A stretch of DNA of 64,000 bases from positions 1 through 64,000 of the forward strand of contig NZ_NGJS01000001.1 in NCBI RefSeq assembly GCF_003950515.1, read 5' to 3'. The translations under genes were made by a program, and so were the position numbers. This document shows positions 26,922 to 35,914 of the stretch, in pieces. Position 1 is the stretch's first letter. Every line of letters starts with the position of its first letter. The notes below the pieces were generated by a model that was not told where the DNA came from, ran no database searches, and was given only the letters and a program-made list of their open reading frames with translations. Source of the DNA: Vagococcus vulneris. Lineage in GTDB: Bacteria > Bacillota > Bacilli > Lactobacillales > Vagococcaceae.

Positions 26922-28076
26922 ATGGAAAACAAAAAATCAATGTTGTATCTAGCTATTATGAATTTATTCCTTGTATTTCTCGGAGTTGGTTTGATTATCC
27001 CAGTCATGCCGATGCTACAAAAGATAATGGGACTTTCTGGCACAACAATGGGCACGATGGTATCCGTATTAGCATTGTCTCAATTAATAAGCTCACCATT
27101 GGCTGGTTATTTATCTGATAAATTAGGCAGAAAAAAAATAATTGTGACAGGTATGTTTGTATTTGCTATTTCTGAAATAATTTTTGGTCTAGGTCATACT
27201 GTTAGTTGGCTATACTTTTCACGAGCATTGGGTGGCATCGCGGCTGCGCTGATCATGCCTTCTGTTACAGCCTATGTTGCGGATGTAACGACACTAGAGG
27301 AACGTCCCAAAGCTATGGGGCTTGTTTCAGCTGCTATTAGCGGAGGTTTCATTATTGGCCCAGGATTAGGAGGTTTTATTGCACACTTTGGTATTCGTGT
27401 CCCGTTTTTTGTAGCAGGAGCGTTAGCAATTATTGGTGGACTGTTATCTATTTTTGTTTTAATAGAACCGGAAAAACAAATTGTTAGAGACCATACAAAC
27501 CAAGAATCTTTTGTGGAGACGTTAAAAAACCCAATATTTATGTTTCCATTTGTTATTATATTAATTTCAAGTTTTGGTCTACAAGCTTTTGAGTCTATTT
27601 ACAGCATCATGGCGGCTATAAATTTCGGTTTTAATACTACCGAGATAGCTTTGTTAGTTACGGTCAGTGGATTATTAGCATTAGTCTTTCAAATTGTGTT
27701 TTTTGAACCAATTGTGCGAAAAATAGGTGAAATTGGACTTATTCGTATTTCATTTTTAGCTAGTGCTGTTTTTATTGGTGTTATCGCATTTAACCACACT
27801 CGATGGGTAGTTGCTGTCAGTACTTTTGTGGTATTCTTGGCATTTGATATGCTGCGTCCAGCAATAACAACTTTTTTATCAAGACATGCTGGAGAAAAGC
27901 AGGGGACTATAAATGGGTTGAATTCTACATTTACCAGTATTGGGAATATAATTGGTCCACTGATGTCAGGTGTGCTGTTTGATATCAATCATTTCTATCC
28001 GTACTATGTGTCAGCGTTAATTTTATTATTTACAACTTTTTTAGCTATGTTTTGGAAAAAACCAAAAACAAATTAA
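26922..28076 (+). CDS. MFS drug exporter, DHA1 (NorA/Bmr-like) type
   Basis: 384 residues, about 12 hydrophobic segments, the size of NorA/Bmr-type proton-coupled exporters. Motif A appears as AGYLSDKLGRKKIIV after helix 2, and motif C as AISGGFIIGPGLGGFIA in helix 5, the hallmark of exporters. GGGGGAG precedes the ATG. It stands between two terminators as a single-gene unit, directly after a DHA2-type exporter. The actual substrate cannot be assigned from sequence. Confidence 0.9.
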   Translation: MENKKSMLYLAIMNLFLVFLGVGLIIPVMPMLQKIMGLSGTTMGTMVSVLALSQLISSPLAGYLSDKLGRKKIIVTGMFVFAISEIIFGLGHTVSWLYFSRALGGIAAALIMPSVTAYVADVTTLEERPKAMGLVSAAISGGFIIGPGLGGFIAHFGIRVPFFVAGALAIIGGLLSIFVLIEPEKQIVRDHTNQESFVETLKNPIFMFPFVIILISSFGLQAFESIYSIMAAINFGFNTTEIALLVTVSGLLALVFQIVFFEPIVRKIGEIGLIRISFLASAVFIGVIAFNHTRWVVAVSTFVVFLAFDMLRPAITTFLSRHAGEKQGTINGLNSTFTSIGNIIGPLMSGVLFDINHFYPYYVSALILLFTTFLAMFWKKPKTN

Positions 28077-28107
28077 GAATTAAGGGTGTCCACCTTTAAT
28101 TCTTTTA
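28077..28107 (+). terminator. Rho-independent terminator
   Basis: Stem GAATTAAGGGTG / ACCTTTAATTC around a TCC loop, then TTTT. Confidence 0.75.
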
Positions 28108-28131
28108 TTTTATAAAAAGGAGACTATCCAG

Positions 28132-28671
28132 ATGTATCGACAAATTGATTTTAATGAATTTAAGAAATTGTATCAAGAACACATGATTTATGATTTTCCT
28201 GCTGATGAATTAAAAACATTAGCAATGTATGAAAGATTATTTATGGAAGATGTTTATACGTGTTATGTGTATGAAAAAGAACAAAAATTATTGGGTTACG
28301 CTTGTTTTGTTTGGAAAAACCAACAATACCAATTACTTGATTATTTTGCAGTTAATAGAAATTTTCGCGGTTCAGGTGTAGGATCTGAAATGTTGTCATG
28401 GATACAGTCAAAACCAATCGCTGATGTTATTATTTTGGAATGTGAAGATCCAGATTTTGCGGACTCGGAACAAGAAAAGAAAGTCCGCGAAGACCGGATT
28501 CGCTTTTATTTAAAAAACGGTGCGGTGAACACCGGATTTAAACTGTGTGTTCATCATGTTGAATTTGTTGTTTTGATTTTACCAATTAAAGTGACTTCGG
28601 AGTTTAATTTAGAAGATTATTTGTTTTCGATTTATCATATGATAAACCCGAAATTATTAGACGATTTATGA
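28132..28671 (+). CDS. GNAT-family N-acetyltransferase
   Basis: 179 residues with a GNAT fold signature: the acetyl-CoA pyrophosphate loop FRGSGVGSEMLSWI (about residues 79-92, R-x-x-G-x-G pattern), preceded by LLDYFAVNRNFRG and followed by IILECEDPD and RIRFYLKNGAV. These enzymes move an acetyl group from acetyl-CoA to an amine. The acceptor is unknown. AAAAGGAG precedes the ATG. cvfB follows after 29 nt without a terminator, so they may be cotranscribed. Confidence 0.85.
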   Translation: MYRQIDFNEFKKLYQEHMIYDFPADELKTLAMYERLFMEDVYTCYVYEKEQKLLGYACFVWKNQQYQLLDYFAVNRNFRGSGVGSEMLSWIQSKPIADVIILECEDPDFADSEQEKKVREDRIRFYLKNGAVNTGFKLCVHHVEFVVLILPIKVTSEFNLEDYLFSIYHMINPKLLDDL

Positions 28672-28700
28672 TATACTAATCTATCGAGAGGATGATGGTA

Positions 28701-29594
28701 ATGGAACAGTTGTTAGGTAATATGTGGACCGGTTTAATTATTAATGAAAATGAGACACATTATTTTGTTCAAAAAAACGGTATGACTTTTAGTATGGATA
28801 AGACCGAAGAAAAACCGATGAATATCGGTGATATGGTGGAGGGCTTTGCTTACCGTAATCAAAAAGATGAATTAAGATTTACACAAGATATTCCAAAAGT
28901 ACGACAAGGTAAATATGCATTTGGAACTGTGAAAAAAACGCGTAAGGATTTAGGGGCTTTTGTAGATATAGGACTCGCTGATAAAGATATTGTTTTATCT
29001 GTTGACGAGCTACCAGCAATGAAGGAACTATGGCCGAAAAAGGGTGACCATGTGTTGGTTTCGCTTAAAGTTGATGACAAGGGGTTGTTATGGGTAACTT
29101 TGGCTGATGATACTCAGTTCTCGGCTATGTCTCGTCCTGCCAAGGAAGAGACAATGCACAATAAAGATGTTAAAGGGATCGTTTATCGTGTCAAATTAGT
29201 CGGAACTTATTTTATTACGAGTGATTATTATTTAGGTTTTATTCATCCTGACGAACGCTATCAAGAGCCAAGGTTGGGTGAGCAAGTATCTGGGCGAGTT
29301 ATCGGAGTTAGACCGGATGGCATTTTGAATGTTTCGTTAAAACCACGTGCGTATGAAGTTATTTCATCTGATGCAGATATGATTTTAACTTTCTTGAAAC
29401 GTTCACCGGAGCAAAAAATTCCATACACAGACAAGTCGAATCCAGAAGAAATAAAAAAAATATTTGCAATCAGTAAGGGCCAATTCAAACGTGCATTGGG
29501 AAATTTAATGAAACAGCATTTAATTGAGCAGAAAGACGGATATACTTATTTAGTGAAAACTACTGATAACGAGATTGAAGCACCTGAAGATTAG
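28701..29594 (+). CDS. cvfB: S1-domain RNA-binding regulator, CvfB family
   Basis: 297 residues from the second ATG (GAGAGG lies 9 nt upstream; the earlier ATG would touch it). N-terminal S1-like segments, the clearest at about residues 72-140 (GTVKKTRKDLGAFVDIGLADKDIVL), another around 160-215 (GIVYRVKLVGTYFITS, then GQVSGRVIGVRPDG-like block), and a C-terminal winged helix (FAISKGQFKRALGNLMKQHLIEQ). CvfB of Staphylococcus binds RNA and affects virulence genes. Here the family assignment is firm, and the regulated RNAs are unknown. Confidence 0.86.
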   Translation: MEQLLGNMWTGLIINENETHYFVQKNGMTFSMDKTEEKPMNIGDMVEGFAYRNQKDELRFTQDIPKVRQGKYAFGTVKKTRKDLGAFVDIGLADKDIVLSVDELPAMKELWPKKGDHVLVSLKVDDKGLLWVTLADDTQFSAMSRPAKEETMHNKDVKGIVYRVKLVGTYFITSDYYLGFIHPDERYQEPRLGEQVSGRVIGVRPDGILNVSLKPRAYEVISSDADMILTFLKRSPEQKIPYTDKSNPEEIKKIFAISKGQFKRALGNLMKQHLIEQKDGYTYLVKTTDNEIEAPED

Positions 29595-29691
29595 TTGATT
29601 TTAAGTCAGTTATAAATTATAATTGATACAAATCAAATGGGTCTTAGTATCCTTTTATTTATAATAAATATAAAAAGGAGAGCGTTACGCA

Positions 29692-30147
29692 GTGAGCCAA
29701 ACAATAACTGCTTTAAATAAAGTGAAAAAACAATTGCATGAAGCCAATTATAAATTAACTCCTCAAAGAGAAGCCACAGTTTGTGTGCTGCTTGAAAACG
29801 AAAAAGACCATTTATCTGCTGAAGAAATCTACATGCTTGTCAAACTAAAAACACCGGAAATAGGTTTAGCAACAGTCTATCGGACGTTAGAAATGCTGAC
29901 AGAATTAAATATATTAAATAAAGTCAATTTTGATGACGGTTTGGCCAGATATGATATGCGTAAAGAAGGAGCTAAGCATTTTCATCATCATTTACTATGT
30001 ATTGAGTGTGGTGCTATTGAAGAAATTGAGGAAGATTTATTAGATGATGTGGAGAAAATTGTCGAGAATAATTATCACTTTAAAGTGACTGATCACCGTT
30101 TAACATTTCACGGTATTTGTTATAGTTGTCAAAAAAAAGGTAAGTGA
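29692..30147 (+). CDS. fur: Ferric uptake regulator Fur
   Basis: 151 residues from GTG, with AAAAAGGAG upstream. Winged-helix DNA-binding half includes YKLTPQREATVCVL and GLATVYRTLEMLTEL. Metal region: HFHHHLLC, structural zinc cysteines C103-x2-C106 and C143-x2-C146, and FKVTDHRLTFHGIC. From memory, the sequence follows Bacillus Fur block by block, more closely than PerR or Zur, so iron sensing is the best call. The short repeat TTGAT/ATCAA upstream is too weak to call a Fur box. A terminator follows. Confidence 0.9.
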   Translation: MSQTITALNKVKKQLHEANYKLTPQREATVCVLLENEKDHLSAEEIYMLVKLKTPEIGLATVYRTLEMLTELNILNKVNFDDGLARYDMRKEGAKHFHHHLLCIECGAIEEIEEDLLDDVEKIVENNYHFKVTDHRLTFHGICYSCQKKGK

Positions 30148-30151
30148 GGGG

Positions 30152-30178
30152 CCGCTGATTTTTAGCGGTTTTTTTTAT
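30152..30178 (+). terminator. Rho-independent terminator of fur
   Basis: Stem CCGCT / AGCGG followed by eight T residues. Confidence 0.8.
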
Positions 30179-30180
30179 TA

Positions 30181-30223
30181 AAAAAACCTAAAAAACGAAT
30201 TAATGATTTAATCGTTTTTTAGG
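30181..30223 (-). terminator. Rho-independent terminator of the minus-strand membrane protein gene
   Basis: 12-bp stem CCTAAAAAACGA / TCGTTTTTTAGG spanning the stop codon; reading leftwards it ends in a T-run. Confidence 0.8.
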
Positions 30224-31009
30224 AAAAAATTGAAGAAATCCTTTGGAGTGATTGTCAATTCTTTGGACATAAATCTCTCTGAAATGATACTGATCAATAA
30301 GAATTTTAGGATTCACAATATAACCATCTTTTTGCAAGTATGTAATTTGTTCGCTGACCAGTCCGTTTACTAATTCAAATTCTAATGGTATGGTTGCTTG
30401 AAGTCTAAACTTTTTCTCAGAGTCTAACAAAAGAATTGTCGCCAGAACTATCGGCTTCAGAGGTTGCTGCTCATAAAAACAGGTTTTAGTCTTTACAATA
30501 TTTGCAAGATTTGATAAATGGTAGTAATTAATAGTTTGACTTGAAATTTTTTGATTCTCATTGATAATGTTAATATCACTTTTTTTTACAGGTTGAAGTT
30601 TGATAAGTTGAAATTCTGAATTCAACAATCTTTTTGCACGCGCATTCTTTGAAAAAAAGTCTTGATTTGCTAGTTCAGTCAAATGTGTATCAATTTCCTT
30701 TTTAATAGTTTGTTCTTTTTGACGAAGCTCGGTGGTTAAAAAGCGGTAAATAGGATACGCAACCGCTAAAAAGCTTGTAAATATAAACAAAAAAAGTAAT
30801 GCGATGGTCAATAGAAATGATGGGTGAAAATGGAAGTAAAAGAAAAAAGTGAGTACTATGATAATAGGCATAGTTAAAATTAACGACGCTTTGAACAAGA
30901 GTATTTTTTCTTGGTATATCGTGTTAAACTCGTCATGATATGTTTCCGAATTCACGCCGATGATTGGGAATAGCGCTAAATTATGGTAGTTACATTTTTT
31001 TGGAAACAC
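30200..31009 (-). CDS. Uncharacterised two-helix membrane protein
   Basis: 269 residues from GTG, with GGGGG 7 nt upstream. Two strongly hydrophobic segments (about residues 42-60 and 66-91) form a hairpin in the membrane; both flanks should lie on the same side. Residues 95-120 look like a charged helix (ELRQKEQTIKKEIDTHLTEL), and the C-terminal half is basic and soluble, ending KKRLNH. No catalytic motif or known domain was recognised. It is alone on this strand between fur and xerD and shares a 150-bp AT-rich divergent region with xerD. Confidence 0.7.
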   Translation of the reverse strand: MFPKKCNYHNLALFPIIGVNSETYHDEFNTIYQEKILLFKASLILTMPIIIVLTFFFYFHFHPSFLLTIALLFLFIFTSFLAVAYPIYRFLTTELRQKEQTIKKEIDTHLTELANQDFFSKNARAKRLLNSEFQLIKLQPVKKSDINIINENQKISSQTINYYHLSNLANIVKTKTCFYEQQPLKPIVLATILLLDSEKKFRLQATIPLEFELVNGLVSEQITYLQKDGYIVNPKILIDQYHFREIYVQRIDNHSKGFLQFFPKKRLNH

Positions 31010-31162
31010 GTACTTGCCCCCTATATTATTACAATAATTTTATTGTATAATGTGAACGAAAAAAAGTCTATTATAATTTTCATTATAAAAAAATAGTTAA
31101 CATAATAATAGTATTTATAACTATAAACTGTTACAATGATTAGCGATAAGAGAGGGATTCGA

Positions 31163-32056
31163 ATGCATGAATTTGAAGAGTATGTCCATTATTTAAAAAT
31201 TGAACGTGGATTATCAGCTAATACAATAGAAAGTTATAGTCGTGATTTAAAACAATACTTAGATTTTTTAGCCAAACGAAATCAATTGAACTGGCAGACT
31301 GTTGACCGTTATATTGTTTTAGATTTTTTGGAAGAATTAAGGGTACAAAATAAATCTTCCGCTACAATTATTCGCATGGTTTCTAGTTTAAGAAAATTCC
31401 ACCAATTTTTAAGACAAGAACGGTTTACGGAAATCGATCCAATGCAGCATATTGATACACCAAAAAAAAGACAGGCTTTACCCAAGACGCTTTCCATTGA
31501 GGAAGTTGAAAAAATTATTGAAGCTCCAGATACGTCTGATATTTTGGGTATTCGTGATCGGGCTATTCTCGAAGTAATGTATGCAACAGGATTACGTGTG
31601 ACAGAACTTATTTCGCTAAAATTGGACGACTTACATTTATCGCTAGGATTGATACAAACGATTGGTAAGGGTGATAAAGAGCGTATTTTACCGCTTGGCG
31701 ATCAAGCAATTTTTTGGATAAATAAATATCTTGAAGAATCACGACAATCATTATTAATAAAAAATAAACAAGGTGATACACAGATTTTATTCCTAAATTA
31801 TCAAGGAAAACCTTTCTCACGTCAGGGAATTTGGAAAAATTTAAAACAGTACGTGTTATTTACCGGTATTAATAAAGATGTCACACCGCATACCTTGAGA
31901 CATAGTTTCGCCACTCATTTATTAGAAAATGGAGCAGATTTAAGGGTTGTGCAAGAGTTGTTGGGACATGCTGATATATCTACGACCCAAATTTATACCC
32001 ATATAAGCAAAAAAAGGATGGCAGATGTCTATAAAGAGTACTTTCCAAGAGCTTAA
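31163..32056 (+). CDS. xerD: Tyrosine recombinase XerD
   Basis: 297 residues from ATG (AGAGGG 6 nt upstream; the ATG nine codons earlier lacks a site). Resolves chromosome dimers at dif together with XerC. N-terminal SAM-like core-binding domain (LKIERGLSANTIESYSRDL), catalytic Arg in ATGLRVTELISL, HTLRHSFATHLLENGADLR with the H-x-x-R pair, [15 protein letters not shown] with the His and nucleophile Tyr. Called XerD rather than XerC from the scpAB context, which is conserved in Firmicutes; xerC is at 45.3 kb. Confidence 0.93.
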   Translation: MHEFEEYVHYLKIERGLSANTIESYSRDLKQYLDFLAKRNQLNWQTVDRYIVLDFLEELRVQNKSSATIIRMVSSLRKFHQFLRQERFTEIDPMQHIDTPKKRQALPKTLSIEEVEKIIEAPDTSDILGIRDRAILEVMYATGLRVTELISLKLDDLHLSLGLIQTIGKGDKERILPLGDQAIFWINKYLEESRQSLLIKNKQGDTQILFLNYQGKPFSRQGIWKNLKQYVLFTGINKDVTPHTLRHSFATHLLENGADLRVVQELLGHADISTTQIYTHISKKRMADVYKEYFPRA

Positions 32057-32086
32057 ACCAATGTAAAAGGGTGGAAATAACGGAAC

Positions 32087-32845
32087 ATGGAAGAATTAAA
32101 AATAAAATTAGATGTATTTGAAGGACCATTGGATTTATTATTGCATCTGATTAAAACGTTAGAAATTGATATTTATGATATTCCAATAGCTCAGATCACG
32201 GATCAGTATATGTCGTATATACATTCGATGAAGGTGTTGGATTTAGAAATTGCTGGTGATTATATTGTTATGGCTGCGACTCTGATGTCTATAAAAAGTA
32301 AAATGCTTATACCTCAAGTAGCAGAATCAATAGCGGAGGAAAGCGATTATCATGAAGAAGAAGATCCACGTGAACAGTTAGTTAATCAGTTATTGGAATA
32401 TCGGAAGTATAAGTACGCAGCATCGGTATTAAGAGATCGAGAAGTGGAAAGAGAACAGTTTTTTACTAGAGAACCTGCTGATTTAGCGGAAGTTGCAATT
32501 GGATTTAAACCGTTGGATGAACATGAATTAACAATCATTGACTTATTTTTAGCTGCGCATGATATTATTCAACGAAAGAGCGAAGAGACTAGTTTTGGTG
32601 AAGCTAACATTTATATGGAATCCTATACAATAGAAGATAAATTATTAGAGATTTCAGAAAAAATAGTTAATTTAAGCAAAGGCGAGGGACTTAATTTTTC
32701 AGTGTTGATAAAGGCATCAAACCGAACTGAGATTGTGACCACCTTTATGGCTATCCTCGAATTAATCAAGTCAGGTCAAGTGCTCGTTGAACAGAATACA
32801 ATAAATGCGCCAATCATTTTATTTAACAAACATAGTGATGTATAG
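32087..32845 (+). CDS. scpA: Segregation and condensation protein A
   Basis: 252 residues, the kleisin of the bacterial SMC condensin. N-terminal signature LDVFEGPLDLLLHLIKTLEIDIYDIPI in shortened form, then YIVMAATLMSIKSKMLIP, an acidic linker (EEDPREQLVNQLLEYRKYK), and a C-terminal winged-helix region (FMAILELIKSGQVLVEQ) that contacts the SMC head. It bridges SMC heads and binds ScpB. Nine nt separate it from scpB, so the two are one operon. Confidence 0.95.
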   Translation: MEELKIKLDVFEGPLDLLLHLIKTLEIDIYDIPIAQITDQYMSYIHSMKVLDLEIAGDYIVMAATLMSIKSKMLIPQVAESIAEESDYHEEEDPREQLVNQLLEYRKYKYAASVLRDREVEREQFFTREPADLAEVAIGFKPLDEHELTIIDLFLAAHDIIQRKSEETSFGEANIYMESYTIEDKLLEISEKIVNLSKGEGLNFSVLIKASNRTEIVTTFMAILELIKSGQVLVEQNTINAPIILFNKHSDV

Positions 32846-32854
32846 GAGTTACAT

Positions 32855-33466
32855 ATGAAAGATATATCAAAGTTAGAGGCGCTGCTGTTTGTCTCCGGAA
32901 ATGAGGGTCTCAGTTTAAATGAACTCTCATTTTTCTTAAAAGAAAATACGGCAGCTAGTTATCACTTAATCACACAATTAAAAAAACAATACGAACATGA
33001 TGATAATTCAGCCTTGCATATTTTAGAAATAAACAACCGCTTTGTTTTAGCTACCAAATCTAAGTATGCTGATTTATTAAAGGAATATGCACAATCGTCT
33101 GTTCAGCAATCGATATCACAAGCGGCAATTGAATGTCTAGCTATAGTCGCATACAAACAACCGATAACGCGTTCGGAGATAGATCAGATTCGCGGTGTCA
33201 AATCATCAGGTCCGCTGCACAGGTTACTGTCCCGACGACTAATAGAAGAAATAGGACGTATGGATGGACCAGGTCGCCCCATTCTGTTCGGGGTAACGAA
33301 TTATTTCATGGATTATTTTGGTTTAAAAACATTGGAGGATTTACCGTCAATTTCTGAGTTAGAAGCAGAAGCAGAAATGGTAGAATCAACTGATTTATTT
33401 TTTGATCGTTTTAAAGAGAAATTTGAAGAACTAGAAATAAGTGAAGAAAACAAGGAGGCATTTTAA
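32855..33466 (+). CDS. scpB: Segregation and condensation protein B
   Basis: 203 residues with the tandem winged-helix layout of ScpB: LEALLFVSGNEGLSLNELS at the start, and SQAAIECLAIVAYKQPITRSEIDQIRG with GRPILFGVTNYFMDYFGL in shortened form in the second domain. It dimerises and binds ScpA to support chromosome segregation. AGGAG precedes the ATG. The stop codon overlaps the rluB start by one base (TAATG). Confidence 0.95.
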   Translation: MKDISKLEALLFVSGNEGLSLNELSFFLKENTAASYHLITQLKKQYEHDDNSALHILEINNRFVLATKSKYADLLKEYAQSSVQQSISQAAIECLAIVAYKQPITRSEIDQIRGVKSSGPLHRLLSRRLIEEIGRMDGPGRPILFGVTNYFMDYFGLKTLEDLPSISELEAEAEMVESTDLFFDRFKEKFEELEISEENKEAF

Positions 33467-34188
33467 TGGAGAGATTACAAAAGGTATTGGCCCATAGGGG
33501 GGTTGCGTCAAGACGCAAATCTGAAACATTAATTAGTGAGGGTAGAGTAACTGTTAATGGAAAAGTGATTAAGGAATTAGGTGTGAAAGTCAGTGCAACA
33601 GATCATATTGAGGTTGATGGAGTTCCAGTATATCAAGAACAGCCAGTTTATTTTTTGTTTTATAAACCTAGAGGAGTTATTTCTGCCGTTTCAGATGATA
33701 AGAAACGTCGTGTAGTGACTGACTATTTTCCACATGTTATGGAAAGAATTTTCCCAGTGGGACGATTAGATTATGATACATCAGGAGCTCTGTTAATGAC
33801 GAATGATGGTGAGTTTGCTAATTTATTAATGCATCCAAAACATGAGATGACCAAAACATATGTCGCTAAAATTAAAGGGACACCCCATGCCAATGATTTG
33901 AAAAAACTAAGAACCGGAATTGTTATTGAACATCGAAAAACGGCTCCAGCGAGTTATAAGATTTTGTCAGTGGATCGTAAGAAAGGAACTTCGATTGTGG
34001 AACTGGTGATTAAAGAAGGTCGTAATCATCAAGTGAAAAAAATGTTTGAAGCAGTCGGATATCCTGTCATTAAACTGAAAAGAGAAAAAGTCGGTGAATT
34101 AACGCTTCAAGGATTAACTTCTGGCGATTATCGAGAATTGACGAAAAAAGAAGTCAGTCAGTTATATGTTGCTGCAAAAAAAGATTAA
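33466..34188 (+). CDS. rluB: 23S rRNA pseudouridine synthase RluB (RsuA/RluB family)
   Basis: 240 residues. N-terminal S4 RNA-binding domain (RLQKVLAHRGVASRRKSETLI), then the synthase core with the catalytic Asp in GRLDYDTSGALLMTNDG, and LVIKEGRNHQVKKMFEAVGYPV. Makes pseudouridine in 23S rRNA near position 2605 (E. coli numbering), by family knowledge. AAGGAGG precedes the ATG. It is the last gene of scpA-scpB-rluB, a conserved trio. Confidence 0.93.
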   Translation: MERLQKVLAHRGVASRRKSETLISEGRVTVNGKVIKELGVKVSATDHIEVDGVPVYQEQPVYFLFYKPRGVISAVSDDKKRRVVTDYFPHVMERIFPVGRLDYDTSGALLMTNDGEFANLLMHPKHEMTKTYVAKIKGTPHANDLKKLRTGIVIEHRKTAPASYKILSVDRKKGTSIVELVIKEGRNHQVKKMFEAVGYPVIKLKREKVGELTLQGLTSGDYRELTKKEVSQLYVAAKKD

Positions 34189-34198
34189 ATAGAATCGT

Positions 34199-34226
34199 TT
34201 GCTTAACGGTAAATATTATGTATAAT
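34199..34226 (+). promoter_or_regulatory. Promoter of the FMN riboswitch-ribU transcript
   Basis: -35 TTGCTT (34199-34204), -10 TATAAT (34221-34226), 16-nt spacer, about 25 nt before the riboswitch. Confidence 0.6.
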
Positions 34227-34251
34227 AAAAGTGTAAAATAAAATAAAAAAG

Positions 34252-34453
34252 GTCGTCTTCACGGGCAGGGTGTAATTCCCGACCGGTGGTTATAGTCCAC
34301 GAACTGTTTAAGTAATTAAACAGCCGATTTGGTGAAATTCCAAAACCGACAGTTAGAGTCTGGAGTAAAGAAGATAGAGCTTATTTGAGATATCTTAAAT
34401 TAAGCGCTGTTCTTTGTCATGCTCAGAAGTGACGAAGGATTGGCGTTTTTTAT
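34252..34453 (+). promoter_or_regulatory. FMN riboswitch (RFN element) with terminator
   Basis: The aptamer core is about 34252-34376: GGGCAGGGTGTAATTCCCGAC, CCGGTGGTTATAGTCC, then CCGACAGTTAGAGTCTGG and a closing GAAGAT that pairs with the 5' GTCTTC. These are the conserved RFN blocks. The expression platform (34404-34453) forms a long imperfect hairpin ending in GGCG and a T-run. With FMN bound, the terminator should form and stop transcription of ribU, so riboflavin uptake falls when flavin is plentiful. Confidence 0.96.
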
Positions 34454-34503
34454 TTTCATTCTCAGGTAGTCTCGGAAGGTGATCCTTAACAGGAGGATTT
34501 TTC

Positions 34504-35079
34504 ATGAGAAAAAGCAAGACAGAAAAGATGGTAGTTATTGCGGTATTATCTGCGATGGCGTATGTGTTAATGTTAATTAGTTTTCCAGTTATTCCAGTTT
34601 TTAGTTGGTTGAAAGTCGACTTTAGTGATATTCCGGTACTAATAGGTACTTTTATCTATGGTCCATTGGGAGGAATCGCCACAGCGTTTATTCGTTCGGG
34701 ACTTCACTTTATCACGACAGGCGGCGACTTGCCAAATTTAATTGGTGATACTACTGCATTTGTTGCATCAGTTGTTTTCTTATTGCCAATCTACAAGAGT
34801 GCTCAGGTAGGAAAGACAGGTAAAAATTTGATTATCGGCATGATTTCTTCTACCTTATTATTAACAGTATTTATGGCTGTTGCTAATTATTTTGTCATTA
34901 CACCATTATACCTTAATTTGTTAGGTATGGATTTTGGTATGCCGATTGCTACAATGGTTTTATACGGGATAATTCCTTTTAACTTAATAAAAGGTGTCAT
35001 GGTCAGTGTTGTATTTGCTGTTGTTTATAAAAAAGTATTACCTATTTTAGAAAGACGCGTGCATAAATTAGCAAAATAA
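34504..35079 (+). CDS. ribU: Riboflavin ECF transporter substrate-binding component RibU
   Basis: 191 residues with about six hydrophobic segments. ECF S-component that binds riboflavin and pairs with the shared EcfA-EcfA'-EcfT energising module, encoded elsewhere. Visible: N-terminal MVVIAVLSAMAYVLMLI with the A-x-x-x-A type helix used to dock EcfT, VDFSDIPVLIGTFIYGPLGG, and FVITPLYLNLLGMDFGM. The upstream FMN riboswitch confirms the substrate. AGGAGG precedes the ATG. Confidence 0.95.
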   Translation: MRKSKTEKMVVIAVLSAMAYVLMLISFPVIPVFSWLKVDFSDIPVLIGTFIYGPLGGIATAFIRSGLHFITTGGDLPNLIGDTTAFVASVVFLLPIYKSAQVGKTGKNLIIGMISSTLLLTVFMAVANYFVITPLYLNLLGMDFGMPIATMVLYGIIPFNLIKGVMVSVVFAVVYKKVLPILERRVHKLAK

Positions 35080-35098
35080 ATAAAAAAAGTATCGATTT

Positions 35099-35126
35099 AG
35101 CTTCCATTTTTTGGAAGCTTTTTTTA
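35099..35126 (+). terminator. Rho-independent terminator of ribU
   Basis: Stem AGCTTCC / GGAAGCT, ATTTTTT loop, then a T-run. Confidence 0.9.
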
Positions 35127-35206
35127 TAGATTTTATTTGTTATCTATACAGATTGTGTAAAAATGATATAATCAAATTATAAAGAGTGAAGGGGAAGAAG
35201 TGTTAT

Positions 35207-35914
35207 ATGGATTACCAACATTTATCAAAAAGATTAGAGAAGGTTGCTGATTATATTAAATCGACTGATTTTGTTGCCGACATCGGCTCTGATCATGCCT
35301 ATTTGCCAGCGTTTCTCGTTATTAATAGAAAAATACCTGGAGCGATAGCAGGAGAGGTTGTTCAAGGTCCTTATGAATCAGCACAATCTTTAGTTAAGGA
35401 GGTGGGTCTGTCAGAAAAAATTTTTGTTAGATTAGGTGATGGATTGGATGTTATTAACCCAACTGATACAATTGATGCTATTACTATTTGCGGTATGGGC
35501 GGAGTTTTAATCAGAGATATTTTAGCTAGAGGACTATCTGCTGGTACATTGATGGGACATGAGCGATTGGTGCTCCAGCCGAATGTAGGTGAAGCTGCAT
35601 TAAGATTATGGCTGATGAATAATCATTATGCGATAACAGATGAAGAAATTATTGGTGAGAACCAAAAGTTTTATGAGATTATAGTTGCTGAAAAAACAAC
35701 AGATCATATTGAATTAACAAAAAGTGATATAACTTTTGGACCTTTTTTACGAAAAGAACAGTCTCTTGTTTTTAAAGAAAAATGGCAGCAGGAATTAAAT
35801 GAATTGATGCGTATCAGAGAACAGCTGCAGTTATCATCAAAACAGCATAAAGGAAAGGTCGCACTAATTGAAGCAAAAATTAAAGAAATCAAGGAGGTTC
35901 TGCAGATTGGTTAA
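35207..35914 (+). CDS. trmK: tRNA adenine-22 N1-methyltransferase TrmK
   Basis: 235 residues from the ATG at MDYQHLSKRLEKVADYI, matching the family's usual start; an upstream GTG is in frame but sits on the AAGGGG site. SAM-binding motif VADIGSDHAYLPAFLV (about residues 26-41), then the family TICGMGGVLI block and QPNVGEAALRLWL. Methylates N1 of A22 in tRNA. Its 3' end overlaps the Nif3-family gene by 8 nt, a pairing conserved in Firmicutes (yqfN-yqfO). Confidence 0.92.
   Translation: MDYQHLSKRLEKVADYIKSTDFVADIGSDHAYLPAFLVINRKIPGAIAGEVVQGPYESAQSLVKEVGLSEKIFVRLGDGLDVINPTDTIDAITICGMGGVLIRDILARGLSAGTLMGHERLVLQPNVGEAALRLWLMNNHYAITDEEIIGENQKFYEIIVAEKTTDHIELTKSDITFGPFLRKEQSLVFKEKWQQELNELMRIREQLQLSSKQHKGKVALIEAKIKEIKEVLQIG

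Noticed and set aside
29619-29640. Fur box upstream of fur
   Set aside because: Only a five-base TTGAT/ATCAA repeat is visible, too short to support a Fur or PerR operator.
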